Assembly (NCBI GenBank): GCA_035578155.1
Contig: JAPWDM010000005.1
Location: forward strand, 45,626,454 to 45,690,453
Direction of reading: 5' to 3'
From: Brachynemurus nebulosus
Taxonomy: Eukaryota > Arthropoda > Insecta > Neuroptera > Myrmeleontidae
DNA length: 64,000 nt
Shown here: positions 11,829 to 24,344 of the stretch, one piece after another
Layout: the number at the start of each line of letters is the position of its first letter
How positions within the stretch are numbered: the stretch's first letter is position 1
The notes under the pieces: model-generated
The model's input: only the letters and a program-made list of their open reading frames with translations
Told to the model about the DNA's origin: nothing
The model's database searches: none
Program-made: the position numbers and the translations under genes

Positions 11829-12474
11829 TATGCTAGATTTAGCTATCAGGTATTTTACTTCAAAACTAAAGATACATTTTTCTCGAAACTACTTTTTTCA
11901 AGCTGGTCGAAATGACATATCAAGTTCTATTTATACAATCTAAGTACTTCAAATTTAGCATGTACTTTCAGTTCATGTTGCCTTATGGTAGGAGCAACGG
12001 ATATTGCAAAATTTTAATTTTTATTAACTTCAAAAAATTAAAACTTTGAAAAAAACGTCAGAAATTGCAAAAATTTTTTCAAATAGTCGCAATTTTTAGA
12101 TTTTTTAATTTTTTTTTTCATTTAACACAAACTCCAAAATTATGTCAACCAGCACATCATTTTTTTCCATAACCATATTTATATAGCTACAAGTCCTGGA
12201 ATATTTTCGTAGGTTGCTAAAATAGCAACAAATAGTAAAAAAAAATGGATATCGCTCTCTCGACTGGAATACTCCTTTAAGGTGCGTATTTTTATACTAA
12301 AGTAGCTTCTATCTTACCATTATCTTTAAAATTTCCAACTTTCATGCGAACCATAATACAAATTACCCTAAAAATGGTATGACATCATTAACAAATGAAG
12401 CAAAATTAGACATACCGCCTTAAGTTGCTATAGTTTCTCTAATATAATAATAACAAATACCCCTTTAAATATCC
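11829..12474. other. AT-rich, gene-free stretch
   Basis: No gene recognised. 12280-12470 begins to resemble the sequence upstream of the related repeat at 37080-37130, so the repeat family may start earlier than 12475. Confidence 0.4.
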
Positions 12475-13320
<846 letters not shown>

Positions 13321-13404
13321 TCCCGGACTTAGGTCTTAAGAGCTGCTGTAATAGCTGAATTTCCAGAATGGAAATTCGCTAAAAGGAAAATAAATAAAAT
13401 ACTA

Positions 13405-13628
13405 CACTGAGAAAAAAATGTCATTGAATCAAAAAATGATTCATTCAATACCTACTGCCTAAAAAATATTTCTTCGCTTCAAAAAAATTTTTTTGATACG
13501 AATAGAAATTTTTTTGTTTTAAAAGTAATTTTTTGGTTCTGAATAAAATTTCTTTAAAGCAAAAAAATATTTCTTAGGCACTATTGGATGAATTCATTTT
13601 TTTGAGTCAATAGAATTTTTTCTCGGTA
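13405..13628. mobile_element. Foldback MITE, 224 bp, TA-flanked
   Basis: The element is one imperfect palindrome: ends CACTGAGAAAAAA and, inward from the right, TACCGAGAAAAAA, with internal mirrored ATTCATTcAAT and CCTAAgAAATATTT motifs. TA at 13403-13404 and 13629-13630. No ORF. A transcript would form a long hairpin. Confidence 0.75.
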
Positions 13629-13629
13629 T

Positions 13630-14893
13630 AAGTGCGTCTAATATTACTTCATTTGTTGTACCTACTTGTTTGATGACGCCATACCACTTTTATAGGTCGA
13701 TCGAGAGGGTGACCGAAAGATATACTCGTATAATAAATGTGACTTAATTCTGGGGCCCGTCATTTCTCTTCACGGCCCTGCACATTTAGTTGACTACAAA
13801 GTATAGATTTCATGAGAAGACATTAATTTACCAGCGTTGCCACCAGCATACAATTAGTTAAAATGTTACAAAAATAAATAAAAACTGAAAAAAATTGGTT
13901 GTATGACTGTTAAAATGTTTATGTCCACAACTGTATTTTCATTGAAAGTTTTATATTATTTCATATTTATATCATATACATGAACTGTTAATAAAATTGA
14001 TGATACAAATGCAAAAATGATAAATAAATAACATAACAGAAATAAAATAAATCTCGCCAGAGTTCCTCACTAGCTCGTAGCTCTCACAAACTCCCATACA
14101 CCCTCCTCCCCACCACCACCCACACCCCCTTAACTACATAACTATTTATTTTCTACAAGTAAATAAATGAATATGCTTTCTGAAAAGCTCCTCCTGCATA
14201 TATGTATTTATTATATTATATTTCGTCGTCTATTTAAAAAGTAGCTGAACAAAAAGTATTGCTCGCTGCTGCTGAGTCGCTAACATCATCAACGGTAACT
14301 ACTAACTCCTGATGCTTGCTTATATGTATGTAACATATATAATATGTAGCTACGTATTTGTGTATATATCAGAAAACCAAAACTAAACTTAAACATAAAC
14401 GTCTCGCTTCTCGCTCGTCGTCGGAGGCGTCTCAAACAGGAAATGACGGCGCAGTTTCATCTCCGGCTTATTTCCTGTTTTCGACTCAAACTCAAACTCA
14501 ACCATTTTCTAAAACAAACTGCTGCTTCATATACTTTTTCTTTTAGTAAATATGTGAATATATGTATGGTGTATTTGTATTGAAGACACTATTAATGTAC
14601 AATCGATGCTAGTTGTAATGACTTTCGCTTACGGGGAAGGACTTTTTGGATAGAAACATTTCCACATTTTTTTTTCCAAACGTGAAACAAAGAGCCCCCC
14701 TGAATGGAGATAAATGAAATTTCTATCGTAATTTTTCAATGATTACCTCAATTTTACTGCACATGTTTTTTAATAAAATTTCTGTCAAAAAATTTCAATA
14801 AAATTAACAATGAAGAACCACTATGAAATAAACTTCTATCGAATCCACCATATTTATAAAAAGAATCTCGTCATTTTGAAAATAAAAACGAAA
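13630..14893. other. Gene-free stretch with a GC-richer patch
   Basis: 14095-14130 is C-rich. 14395-14500 is clearly GC-richer (repeated CTCGCT and CGTCG motifs) and lies amid AT-rich DNA. Frames there have no recognisable protein. A distal regulatory or untranslated exon role is possible but unsupported. Confidence 0.35.
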
Positions 14894-15763
14894 AATTTGG
14901 GGGACAGGTCTACCCACACTGTCAACTTCCCATTAGGTGTCCTTAAAGACTAGAGACTACTGTACATAAATAATTCTTTTTAATTTCAGGCGACTCCTCC
15001 CCTCCCCGATAGAGGCTTTGCCCCTTGCACCATACCGGGGGCTTTGCCTTCTGTACCTAAGGGTGGGGGCTCCACCCTTATCAAACAAATGATAACATCA
15101 TTTGTTCTAAAAATATGCGAGACAAAATATATTTCAAAAAAGTTTCTTATTTCGTAGTTTTTTTATGTCATCGAAGATGATATATTAATATCGTTGTGTG
15201 GCTGAATAATTATTGAGTTGTACATCCATATTGAATAAACGCAAGAGGGCTGTAGAGTTAACAACTATAGAGTTAACAAAAAATCATAAATTAACACTTT
15301 CACTGAGATGACATTACTTAGTGCGTGTCAAAAACACGCATTTGACGAATTTTTTTTAAATTTTATAATAAAATACTTTCTTAACATCAAGGAAAGTTCT
15401 TTGGCCATCGTATAATAATGTTATGGTAAAAAATCCATATAATCTATGTTATCTTAATAAAGCTAATTCCGTTTTTTAAAACAAAAAACAAACCGCTAAT
15501 CCGAATTTGCTGAAAACATTATCCGGCCTTCATTTTTTGATTACGCATCTAATGAAATTAGTCCTGAGTTGATATCATCATTTGTTCTCGAGATATGCGA
15601 GACGAAAAAAAATTCACGAACGAACGAACTAACGAACGCACATACAGACATCACGCTAAAAACGATAGATTCGGATTCTGGTGACTTTGAAACGTGGAAA
15701 TATGTCAAAATTAGCGATTCGTAAAATCGGACCCATTACAATAACTTCCAATGGGAAGTAAAA
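14894..15763 (+). repeat. Dispersed repeat with ACTTCCCATT ends, copy 1
   Basis: Matches 28698-29376 in the same orientation over nearly the whole length, including CTTTGCCCCTTGCACCATA, a run of CGAACGAACGAACTAACGAA, and the tail AAAATCGGACCCATTACAAT. An outer inverted repeat pairs AACTTCCCATT near the left with AATGGGAAGT at the right end. The second copy lacks about 190 bp. No protein domain recognised in any frame. Class unknown. Confidence 0.75.
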
Positions 15764-16570
15764 ATTCACACTCAAGTTAGGTACCCTAAATTTAAATTAC
15801 TTTCATAAAGTTTGATTTTTCATACTAACTTTTTTTAATACCTACTAAATTTTTTTAATAATTCTCATGACCATCAATGGCCATTTGGATAGCAAAAATG
15901 AAAAAATCATATCCAAATTATCTTAATTCAATCAATTATCTTCAATTAAATCGCTTCCATAAAGCTTGATTTGGTAAAAATAAAACTTTTTAATTTAACG
16001 ACATCATCAAATTTACTAAAATTTTTCAGTGCCTTAAAAATTGTAAATAATATTGACAGAATGATGAAATTTTAAACAAATTATAAATTTTCGAATGCAC
16101 CTTTTTCATTCAAAATTTATTAAGCATGTAGGAACACATAAAAAAGAATTCTATCGAAAATTTCTAAAAGGAATTTCGTTACTTTGATAGCAAAAATGAA
16201 AAATTTATACCCAGTTTAACCCAATTCAACCAATCCCCTAATTCAAATCACTTCCATAATGCTTAGCTCAAGAATAAAAAAAAATTTTTAACTTGACCGC
16301 CATAAAAATGAAAAGTTTATACTCAAGTTATCCTAAATTCAGCCTATTACCCTAGGTTCATATTGCCTCCATAAAGTTCGGTATGATGGAAAAATTTTTT
16401 TATTCTAATGACGTCATCAAGTTAATTAAAATTTTTAATACCTTAAAAACCGTAAATAATTTGATACTAATTATAAGTTTTCTTTACCAAAATTAGGCAT
16501 ATACCACTACAAAAAACATTTCTGTCACAATTCTTAACACAATTCCTTTATTTTGAAAAAGGGCACGTTT
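15764..16570 (+). repeat. Diverged tandem array, about 300-bp unit
   Basis: GATAGCAAAAATGAAAAA recurs at about 15890 and 16187. Each unit also has a CAAGTTA..AATTCAACC segment, TCACTTCCATAA, and a GACgTCATCAA segment followed by AAATTTTT. The same unit occurs at about 18965-19680 (opposite orientation) and 24880-25240. Divergence between units is high. Confidence 0.65.
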
Positions 16571-18180
16571 TACTGAGAATTTTTTTTTTAGTATTTAATG
16601 GCACCTTTATCAAACATTATCATATATCATATTGAAATCGTTATAAGTAATTTCTTGTGTATCTTCTAATGAGTCCCCTGCGATTTATATTATACAAAAC
16701 GCTTTTGAATCAACATCCACACTACGTCATTATTAGAAACAAAATAACAACAGAAAATATAATATATATCTCTTATTATTATTACATAGAAAAGAAATTT
16801 CGCGTAATCTAGAATAATAATGATTAAAATATTAAAATATATAAAATAATATTAGGTAATACGAAATATGAAATACTATATTTCTCAATGATAAATTATT
16901 TGTTTATATTGCATATATATTTTCGAAGTTATTCCTCGTAGAGATAATTCAACTCATTTCAAATTGTAACGGTTAGAACAATATGGAAGATATTTTGAAT
17001 TTCAAAGCTCACTTTTATATTTTTCAGTATATTTTATTTCTATTGAAGTTTAACTGTAATTAACCTACTTTAAAATTAATAAATTAGTCTTTTATAAAAA
17101 TATATTAGAAAGAGAAAATGGGTAGAAATTAAAAAAGACATTAATTAATTGTAGGAAAATTCAAATTCAACTAATAAATATCAAAATGAAAAATATTTCG
17201 AGAAAAATTATTACATACAACTGATTACAATCAACAATGAATATAGTATAAAAAAATTTTCATACATTTTAAGAACAATAATCAAACAAGTCCAAAGAAT
17301 ATTTTTCTTGAGAAAATTCACTTACAATTATTCAATTATAGAACTGAATACGCGGTATTAGGGGGTTGCATTCCAGTAATAAGTTTGGAATGAATTTAAA
17401 AACTTACAGTTTTATGTTCAACTAGCTATTATCTTGAATACGAATCTCACTCACCCAATTATACCCTATAGTTACAATGTTTTTTTTTATATTTTTTTAT
17501 TTAATACATATATTATAAACTTTTGTACAGTACAAACGTTTTAAAATACTGTCGTAAACAACAAAAGTGTAGCTTGTTCAATTCAAAACCGAAATTCAAA
17601 TTTTATAGAAATAAGACGGGTGCTATGTTCAAAATATTATGCAAGTGACAAAGCAGTAAAGTTGTGAGATAAATATAAATTTTATAGAACAATCAGAATC
17701 TACTGAACCAAGTTTGATATTAATGATACGTATAAGCGAGATTAACTGGGCTTCGATAGTTAACTTGAGGTAAGATCATGACAACTGAACTTCTAAATCA
17801 ATACTTTACTGTTTCAACGAAAAATTGTTTCTAAAAGAAATTTTTATGTTGTAAAAAAAGCTTCCCCATCTTAATGGCTATCGACTGTAAGCATAACAAT
17901 AAACAATATGGTCGACATAGAGCTATATATTACCCACCCACTACTGTTATGTTATCCCCCTGCTCCCCATTCTCATCCCATCAATTTTACCATTAACAAT
18001 ACCAAACATAAATCACAAAATTAAATAGGCAATTAAAAATAAAACGTAATAAAAATGCTTATTCATTAACTCGGCAAAAAAAAAACTTGAGCTTAGGGTG
18101 AGCTTCAGGTACCTACACTGAATGGCCTTGGATATATATTAAAACAACGTAATAACATTATTAAAAACATATTGTACTTA
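16571..18180. other. Very AT-rich, gene-free stretch
   Basis: Nothing gene-like and no clear terminal repeats. 17930-17980 is locally C-rich. Nothing else recognised. Confidence 0.5.
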
Positions 18181-18188
18181 TAAATAAA

Positions 18189-18475
18189 CAACCAGCTGAG
18201 TGGGTGAGCGTGCTTGCGAACTCATACTTGCTAACTGATAGGTCGAAGGTTTGGACCCTGAGGCCCGCAGCTATGCTCGTACGTTCGGCTACAGTCACGC
18301 ACCTTCCAGATTCTAGCCCCCTCCCACTTTTCTTGTTCTCCACTTACATTATAAATGCAATAATGATGTGGATAGCGTCTGTTATAGACGAGAATTTTTG
18401 TAGTTATAATTCGTACGAAGATCGAAAACTTACTCACGCAGATAGCACTATCCTGTTCCTGTTATTAATAATCCG
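18189..18475 (+). mobile_element. Possible tRNA-derived SINE
   Basis: 18192-18245 resembles a pol III A box (TGAGTGGGTGAGCGTG), followed by GGTTTGGACCC near 18248, a fair match to a B box (GGTTCGANNCC). The following 200 bp are moderately GC-rich. A second copy was not found in this window, so the SINE call rests on the promoter-like boxes only. The long open frame across it is probably incidental. Confidence 0.4.
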
Positions 18476-18633
18476 TTAAATACTGTCATTGTTGTAAGCA
18501 AAGCTGAAAACTACATGATCCTGTCTTAGAAATTTTTTAAAAATGTATCCATAGAGTATGCAAAATATTATACGTAATATTTTTTTTTTTAAATTTTTCA
18601 TTTTTGCTATCAATAGGACGAAGTTTCTTTTAA

Positions 18634-18952
18634 CCCTTTTAAACAAACCATATGGTAAAATTTTTTTGTCTCAAAATGCCGGACTTTTTACTGCCAAGTG
18701 ATAAGTACAATAGATACGGCTACAAAAAAAAAGAAAAAGAAAAAAATCAAAGATCCCAACATTAAAAAAGTGAACCCTAGGAATTTACAAAAAATAAATT
18801 ATACTAAACTATGTTGATAAAATTGAACATAATTTAGAATTATACCGTATTGTTCCAGATGGCGGCACCTGTACCAGTGAATATATACATATGACAGCAT
18901 TTTGAGCCGCCATATTGCAGGACGAGTTAACTCGTCTTAATCATTTAAAGAG
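18634..18952. mobile_element. TTAA-flanked element related to 44040-44441
   Basis: TTAA at 18630-18633 and 18953-18956. Ends CCCTTTTAAAC and, inward from the right, CTCTTTAAATG. The interior (CAAAATGCCGGACTTTTTAC, then an A-rich AAAGAAAAAG tract) matches the reverse complement of about 44160-44280. Non-autonomous; piggyBac-like by target only. Confidence 0.5.
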
Positions 18953-18964
18953 TTAAAAAGTGTA

Positions 18965-19685
18965 CTGATTCGACAAGCCTTTTGTCTAATAATAATGCTA
19001 TATGATAAAATATGATAAATTTTGGTAAAATTAAAAAAAAAACGACTTAAAAAATCGATAATTCGCTTCCAATTTCATCAATCTGGCATTTTATTTATGG
19101 TTTATAAGATACTAAAAATTTTTAGTAAACTTAATGACGTCGTCAAATTTAAAAAAAATTCTATTTTTTTGAGGCTTTATAAAAATGATTTTAATTAGGA
19201 TAACTAAGGTTGAATTAGGATTATCTGGATGCGAATTTTGTTTCATTTTTGCTATTAAAATAACGAAATTATTTTTAGAAATTACACTGATTCAACAGAA
19301 ACTTTTTTCAGTAGGCCACCATGGGAAATTTTGAAAAAAAACATTTCCAAAAACCTACAATTCGCTTCTAATTTAATCATCCTATCATTTTATTTATCGT
19401 TTTTAAGGTATTGAAAGATTCTATTTCTTAAAAATTTCTTCTTTCTCAATCAAGCTTTATGAATATGATTTTAATTAAGCTAACTAGGGTTGAATTAGGA
19501 TAAACTAGATGTGAACTTTTCATTTTAAAATAACGATATTTTTTTAGAGATAGAATTGAATCGACAAAAGTCTTTTTTCTGTGTCCTGTATGCCTAATTT
19601 TAGTAAAAATTAAAGAACGGATTCGAAAACCTATAATTCTCTTCCAGTTTTATCATGCTAAATCATTTTATGTATGGCTTTAAGC
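18965..19685 (-). repeat. Diverged tandem array, about 300-bp unit (inverted relative to 15764-16570)
   Basis: At least two units, marked by CATTTTTGCTATTAAAATAA near 19240 and a similar motif near 19517, with AATTAGGATAACTAaGGTTG in each. This is the reverse complement of the family at 15764-16570. Confidence 0.6.
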
Positions 19686-20275
19686 TAGGGTTTCCGATCT
19701 CGATTCGATTTTATCGAAAATCGATTTTTGGAGGGTCGATCTTCGATTTTTTTGAATCGATTCTTTGAAGACCAAATCGATACAGAGATCGTGAAAAATT
19801 TACGGGATCGGAGATCGATCTTTTTCAAATTTAAATTAGAATAGTTTTTGTAAAAATTTTGATTTTTTAAAGTTATTGTAGAATATATTTTAACTATTTA
19901 TATTGTCAAATAATTTCACCACTATTATGATTCATTTATAGAAGATTGAGTCAAATTTTTGATTCGTGTGACATTTTTAGCGCAAACTGGAAACCACTTG
20001 AATTATATTTTATTTATATTAAATTCAGTAATTCAACTTCAAAAGAAATTGAAATTTTTTTTAAATTGATTTGTGATTTACTAATAAAAAAACTTAATTA
20101 AAACTTTTATATTTCTTTTATTTTCTGTAAGTACAAAAATTGAATCGATTTTTGTCAGATCGATCTTTTGTAAGCCGATTTTCTCCTACATCGATCTTTG
20201 GTTTGACGATTCGAATCGATCCACAAGATCGATTTTTTGGCCGATTTTTGGCCGAATCGATTTAACCTTTACGGC
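19686..20275. repeat. Element rich in TCGATTTT motifs
   Basis: Both ends (19690-19830 and 20135-20275) are packed with ATCGAT-type motifs on both strands and bracket an ordinary AT-rich core. The flanking blocks are imperfect inverted copies (GATCGATCTT against AAGATCGATC). This looks like a non-autonomous DNA element with complex ends. No target duplication identified. Confidence 0.5.
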
Positions 20276-20820
20276 TATTGAAGCTAATATGCCGAAGAGT
20301 GCTTAAATTTGGAAAAAAACCGGGAAGGTTTCAGCCAAATTATCGGCTAATATTTCACACATACTATATATCAGATCATGTACAAAATTTCAATCAGAAC
20401 AAAACTTTTTGAATATATTCCACCACTCTTTAAATAAATCCCGTTCTACCACCCCTTAAACCGACCGGACCGACTCGTAAGCAAACGGTTTCACACAGTA
20501 AAGTTGTAAAACTTATACAATATTTTTTGTATGTACTGTACCATAGGTACGTGTGACTTGGTCATTCATCAAATCTTATCAGTAAAAACTCTTTCCATTC
20601 CGGGTTTTTCCCCTGCTTAAAAGCTCAAACAACACTGTAGCGTATAGCGTACATATGAACCAATACAAAGAAATATTTTTATATTTGAATTGTATATAGT
20701 TGTCGCCCAATAAATTGGTCACAAACTCAATTCAATTCAGTTATAATATTCAGTAAATTCTCATTATGGAAATGCGCAATGTCGTCTTGTCCATTAAGAT
20801 TTCTGGGTCTTATGGGTCAT
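20276..20820. other. Gene-free stretch
   Basis: No coding potential or repeat recognised, apart from a short C-rich patch near 20440-20475. Confidence 0.4.
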
Positions 20821-21122
20821 ACACAATCAATGAAATAAGGAATAAGAAGTATGCCATGTAGTGACGTTGAATGGAACTTTAACGTAACTGCCCATAGGTA
20901 TATGTATGTAGGTATTTTTTTACGTCAAAATTCATGAAAAAATAACGTTCTTGATGACTTTTTTTGTCACTAAAGTGAAAAAAATCACGAATTTTGGCGT
21001 ACAAAAGTACCTACATATTTATATCTATGAGCAGTTACGTTAAAGTTTCACTCAACGTCACTAGATGGCATACTTCTTATTCCTTATTTCTTATTTCTTA
21101 TTCCTTATTTCATTGATTGTGT
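20821..21122. mobile_element. Foldback element, arms about 130 bp
   Basis: Begins ACACAATCAATGAAATAAGG and ends with its reverse complement. The arms match through AAGAAGTATGCCAT, AGTGACGTTGA and GTAACTGCcCATAG to the centre near 20970. The right arm has an extra direct repeat of TTATTTCTTATTTC. No ORF. It would fold into a long hairpin if transcribed. Confidence 0.85.
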
Positions 21123-21779
21123 AGACACCCTAACTCTCGAAAGAAAACTGAACTAATCTCAACAATATACATATAAATATCATAATCTTAAAGCTTAATA
21201 GTAATTTTGTGGTAAGGTATTTTTCAATTGTTGTAATATCCAGGGACTAATTTTCACCATCAAAGTCATAATCTATAATGACAAAACGCCCAACTGGTAC
21301 ACTATTTTAACAACTAATACACTTTACATAGAATTGTTGACGTCGTACGATGTGGTGTGGAAGTTAGTAAGATTTCGCTTGACTTCTTATGACGTCAATA
21401 ACCGCCAAGGTGTTAACAATGTTCAAATCTATGTGAACTGGTCGCCCCGATAATATTTCTGGAGGGAATCGAGAAAAAACCAATAACTTCTTATGATTCT
21501 ATAGATAATAATTTATAGTTTGAAGAAAGTTATATTTGAGTTTTTCATAAGTTATTATTAAAAAATAATAATATTTAAATTAATGTTTACACTAGTAAGA
21601 AATGCAAAGTATGCTAATTAATGAGGGATGAATAGAATTTGACGTACCAGGGCTGACCAAATTTTTAAGAATAAATCATTATAATTTAAAATATATACAT
21701 ATATATCTTTCTTAATTTAGTTCATAAATAGAGTTTCTTTTTAAGTTTATAATAAAAGAAAATTGATATCATCATATTA
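21123..21779. other. Gene-free stretch
   Basis: AT-rich with a short patch carrying TTGACGTC and GACGTCAA about 60 bp apart (21330-21410). Nothing else recognised. Confidence 0.4.
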
Positions 21780-21781
21780 TA

Positions 21782-22367
21782 CACACACCGGCAGAATTAG
21801 CGGAACATACAAAATATCTGTAAAAATCAAACAAACCATTTAATTTCAAGAAAATATTAATCTTATTTAATTATTCACTTAAAATTACATGTTCACAAGT
21901 CGGTATACCTTTATTTTCGGTAGCGAAACAAGTAACCATATAAAATGGCAAATTTTTGGAATCTTATGTCGTCTAAGAATAATTTATGTTAAAGATTATT
22001 TAACAAAGAGAAAATGAAACACAACGTCTTAATCCCGCCTGGTTCCTCCCGCGCTCTTATCAAAGCTTCCATTCGTTTTTCTATACCCAGCATGATGTTA
22101 TCTATAGTTTCCTGGGACAATCTTTGCCATTCTTCAATTACGGCAGTTTGAAGCTCGACCACATTGAGAAGAAACGGCATTTGAATTCGAAAGTGTCAGA
22201 CCTCTTAAAAAGAACTGCATCAATAATAAATAAAAACAATTCTATGGAAAGTCAATTGATTCGTTACTTCAATATTATTTTAAATAAAAATGAAAAAAAC
22301 CGCCAACTTTGTTTAATAAATAGGTTTTTATATTTTTTTTATGTTCCGCTAATTATGCCGGTGTGTG
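21782..22367 (-). mobile_element. Tc1-like element relic with the 3' end of a transposase
   Basis: Inverted ends CACACACCGGCAGAATTAGC (left) and CACACACCGGCATAATTAGC (inward from right), flanked by TA at 21780-21781 and 22368-22369. On the minus strand, 22180 to about 22020 encodes a segment with VIEEWQRLSQETIDNI followed by MEALIRAR, which resembles the C-terminal tail of Tc1-family DD34E transposases. The catalytic region is deleted, so the 586-bp copy is non-autonomous. The frame then runs into unrelated sequence. Confidence 0.85.
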
Positions 22368-22708
22368 TATTATGTGAGACGGTGTATGAGAACATCAAAT
22401 GCTTAGGAACATTAGGATTTTGTTTGACTGACGCCGATTATTTTACAATAAACAGTTTTATCATATTGTTAATGTAGTTCCCGTAAAGCTTGCCACCTTT
22501 GTCTGGTCAACGATTTATTATTCTACACCGTATTTCTTACCATGAAGAACTTCACTGCACAAGTAAGTTGCATTGCAAAACAAGGATGATATGACAACAT
22601 TTCGTAAAAATAATTTATTACATACCTATTTACACATTTATAAAATTTTAAATGCAATAAAAGAAAACAAAAAAATTACTATAGCAGGTGCAGTATGAAA
22701 TTTAAAAA
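22368..22708. other. Gene-free stretch
   Basis: Between the Tc1-like relic and the TAA microsatellite. No gene seen. Confidence 0.4.
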
Positions 22709-22745
22709 ATAATAATAATAATAATGATAATAATAATAATAATAA
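22709..22745. repeat. (TAA)n microsatellite, left flank
   Basis: AAT/TAA repeats with one TGA interruption, directly abutting the retroelement body. Confidence 0.9.
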
Positions 22746-23998
22746 CCACGAGCTTGCTGGCGTAGGCGCATTTTTATTCACAGCAGCGCAACGTGCCGCC
22801 GATATCTTGGGCTTAGCCTTCGATCCACGTAGTCGCGACGGTGATGATAACATTCTTTCACTATCACAGTCGCGCCAAAAGTCGGCAATCAAGAGAGCCG
22901 AGCAACAACATCTGCTCAATCAGCATCACGACAAAGTTCACCAGGGTATCTTCTACCGTCACCTTGATAACCTTGGCCTTTCGAGCGAACTCACTTGGGC
23001 TTTCTAGAGAGCTAATGGACTTAAATCGGAAAGGGAGGGCTTTATCACTGCAGCTCAAGAGGGAGTGTGGAACACCTTAACACACCAAAAATATGTGATG
23101 GGTAATAAAGGGGTTTCGAGTACCTCGTGTCGGGCATGCAAAGCATACCCGGAAACCTTAATGCACCTGACTTCAGGTTGTTCTTATTATGCTAAATCCA
23201 CCTATATCCATCGCCATAATGCAGCGTTGCGTGTGCTTTATTTTTATCTTCGTCATCATTACGAAGTTGACAAAACACCAGTCTTGCCCTACGATCCTGC
23301 GGAAGTAGAATCCTTTGTTGCCAACCAAAAGTGCAAGATCTTTTGGAACATGCCGGTTGCAACTACCAGGCAATTGAGCGCTAATAAGCCTGATGTTGTG
23401 CTCCAAGATTTAACATCTCAGACTATGTATGTTATCGAGTTCTCTGCTCCGGCGGAAACTAACATAGTCGAAAAGGAGGAGCAAAAAAGGATTAAATATC
23501 AAGATCTAATACACGAGCTGCGACAACTGTACCCGGACTATACGGTCCACTTGGTCGTACTTATAATCGGATGTCTGGGGGGTATGCATAACTCCTTTGT
23601 GCGCAATCTTAACATCATTCCGGCTTGTAGATCTCACGCCAACATGTTAGCGTCGTCAATGCAAAAAGCAGTTATTATCGGGACGCTCCGCACGCTTCGG
23701 TCGCACGAAACGACTTTTTCCGGGAGTTCATGAACACTTTTGAACCCCATGCCCCGTTTAGAGCGGGTCCTCGAACATCCATTGGACCTGCCCTCGAATC
23801 TCCCACTGTTATGGTTTCGCAGCGAGGTTCGGGGATTTATTAGGTAGGGAAGACCAGGAAAGGGATGCTGTATGACGGACATTACGTACCTGACCTAGAA
23901 GTACCTGACCTAGAATTACCTGACCTGGTACGCTGCACGGACACTTTTTCCTCCGCCTGGGGGTTTTTGAAGTGCAGTCGCGATATTTACGTTAAATC
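22746..23998 (+). mobile_element. 5'-truncated R4/Dong-like non-LTR retrotransposon
   Basis: About 1.25 kb lying between a TAA microsatellite on the left (22709-22745) and one on the right (23999-24030). One frame is open from the left edge to a TGA at 23731-23733, except for a single in-frame TAG at 23005-23007. It encodes a CX2CX8HX4C zinc knuckle (Cys and His codons in 23128-23181) and a restriction-like endonuclease signature PD-X14-E (about 23389-23439), the order seen at the C-terminus of R2/R4-clade elements. Dong elements of this clade insert into TAA repeats, which matches the flanks. The reverse transcriptase is missing. The 3' UTR holds three 14-16 bp tandem units on TACCTGACCTAGAA (23887-23930). 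Confidence 0.85.
22747..23733 (+). pseudogene. C-terminal ORF fragment of R4/Dong-like element, one premature stop
   Basis: The frame has no start of its own because the upstream part is truncated away. It runs with only one interruption, the TAG at 23005-23007. Downstream of that, residues counted from 23065 include Cys22, Cys25, His34 and Cys39 (zinc knuckle) and Pro109-Asp110 with Glu125 (endonuclease). Having only one stop in about 330 codons implies a fairly recent insertion. Not host-coding as far as can be seen. Confidence 0.8.

Positions 23999-24030
<32 letters not shown>
23999..24030. repeat. (TAA)n microsatellite, right flank
   Basis: About ten perfect TAA units directly after the retroelement's 3' UTR. 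This can be both the element tail and the target site. Confidence 0.95.
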
Positions 24031-24031
<1 letters not shown>

Positions 24032-24344
24032 CACCCTACAAAAAATAAGGACAATTTATTTCAACAAACCAAAATTAATTCCCGCCATTTTTAAACTATT
24101 TTTGTTTTGATTTTTTTATCACCGTCAAAAAATCAACACCACTCATCAAAATGCTATCAATCATCGCTTTACAATCACAAAAAAATTTAAATATTGAAAT
24201 CAGAGATTGATTGATACCTCCGATTCATTAATTTACATAAATAAATAAAGTTGCAATCATTGTAGCTTTCGTCAAATACTATCAAAACTACCGTCATCAA
24301 CATTGAAATATAAACAAATAAAAAGAATTTAAAAAAAAATCTTA

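Noticed and set aside
15595..15640. CGAACGAACGAAC-type and (ACAG)n runs (also 29240 and 52531) considered as CRISPR-like arrays
   Set aside because: They are short simple repeats without spacers inside interspersed repeats of a eukaryotic genome.
18204..18479. 91-codon frame with a second frame on the opposite strand
   Set aside because: It starts within a tRNA-like promoter region, has no family resemblance, and fits a SINE-like repeat better.
22124..22477. 117-codon frame beside the Tc1-like relic
   Set aside because: It is antisense to the transposase remnant and crosses the element's right terminal repeat.
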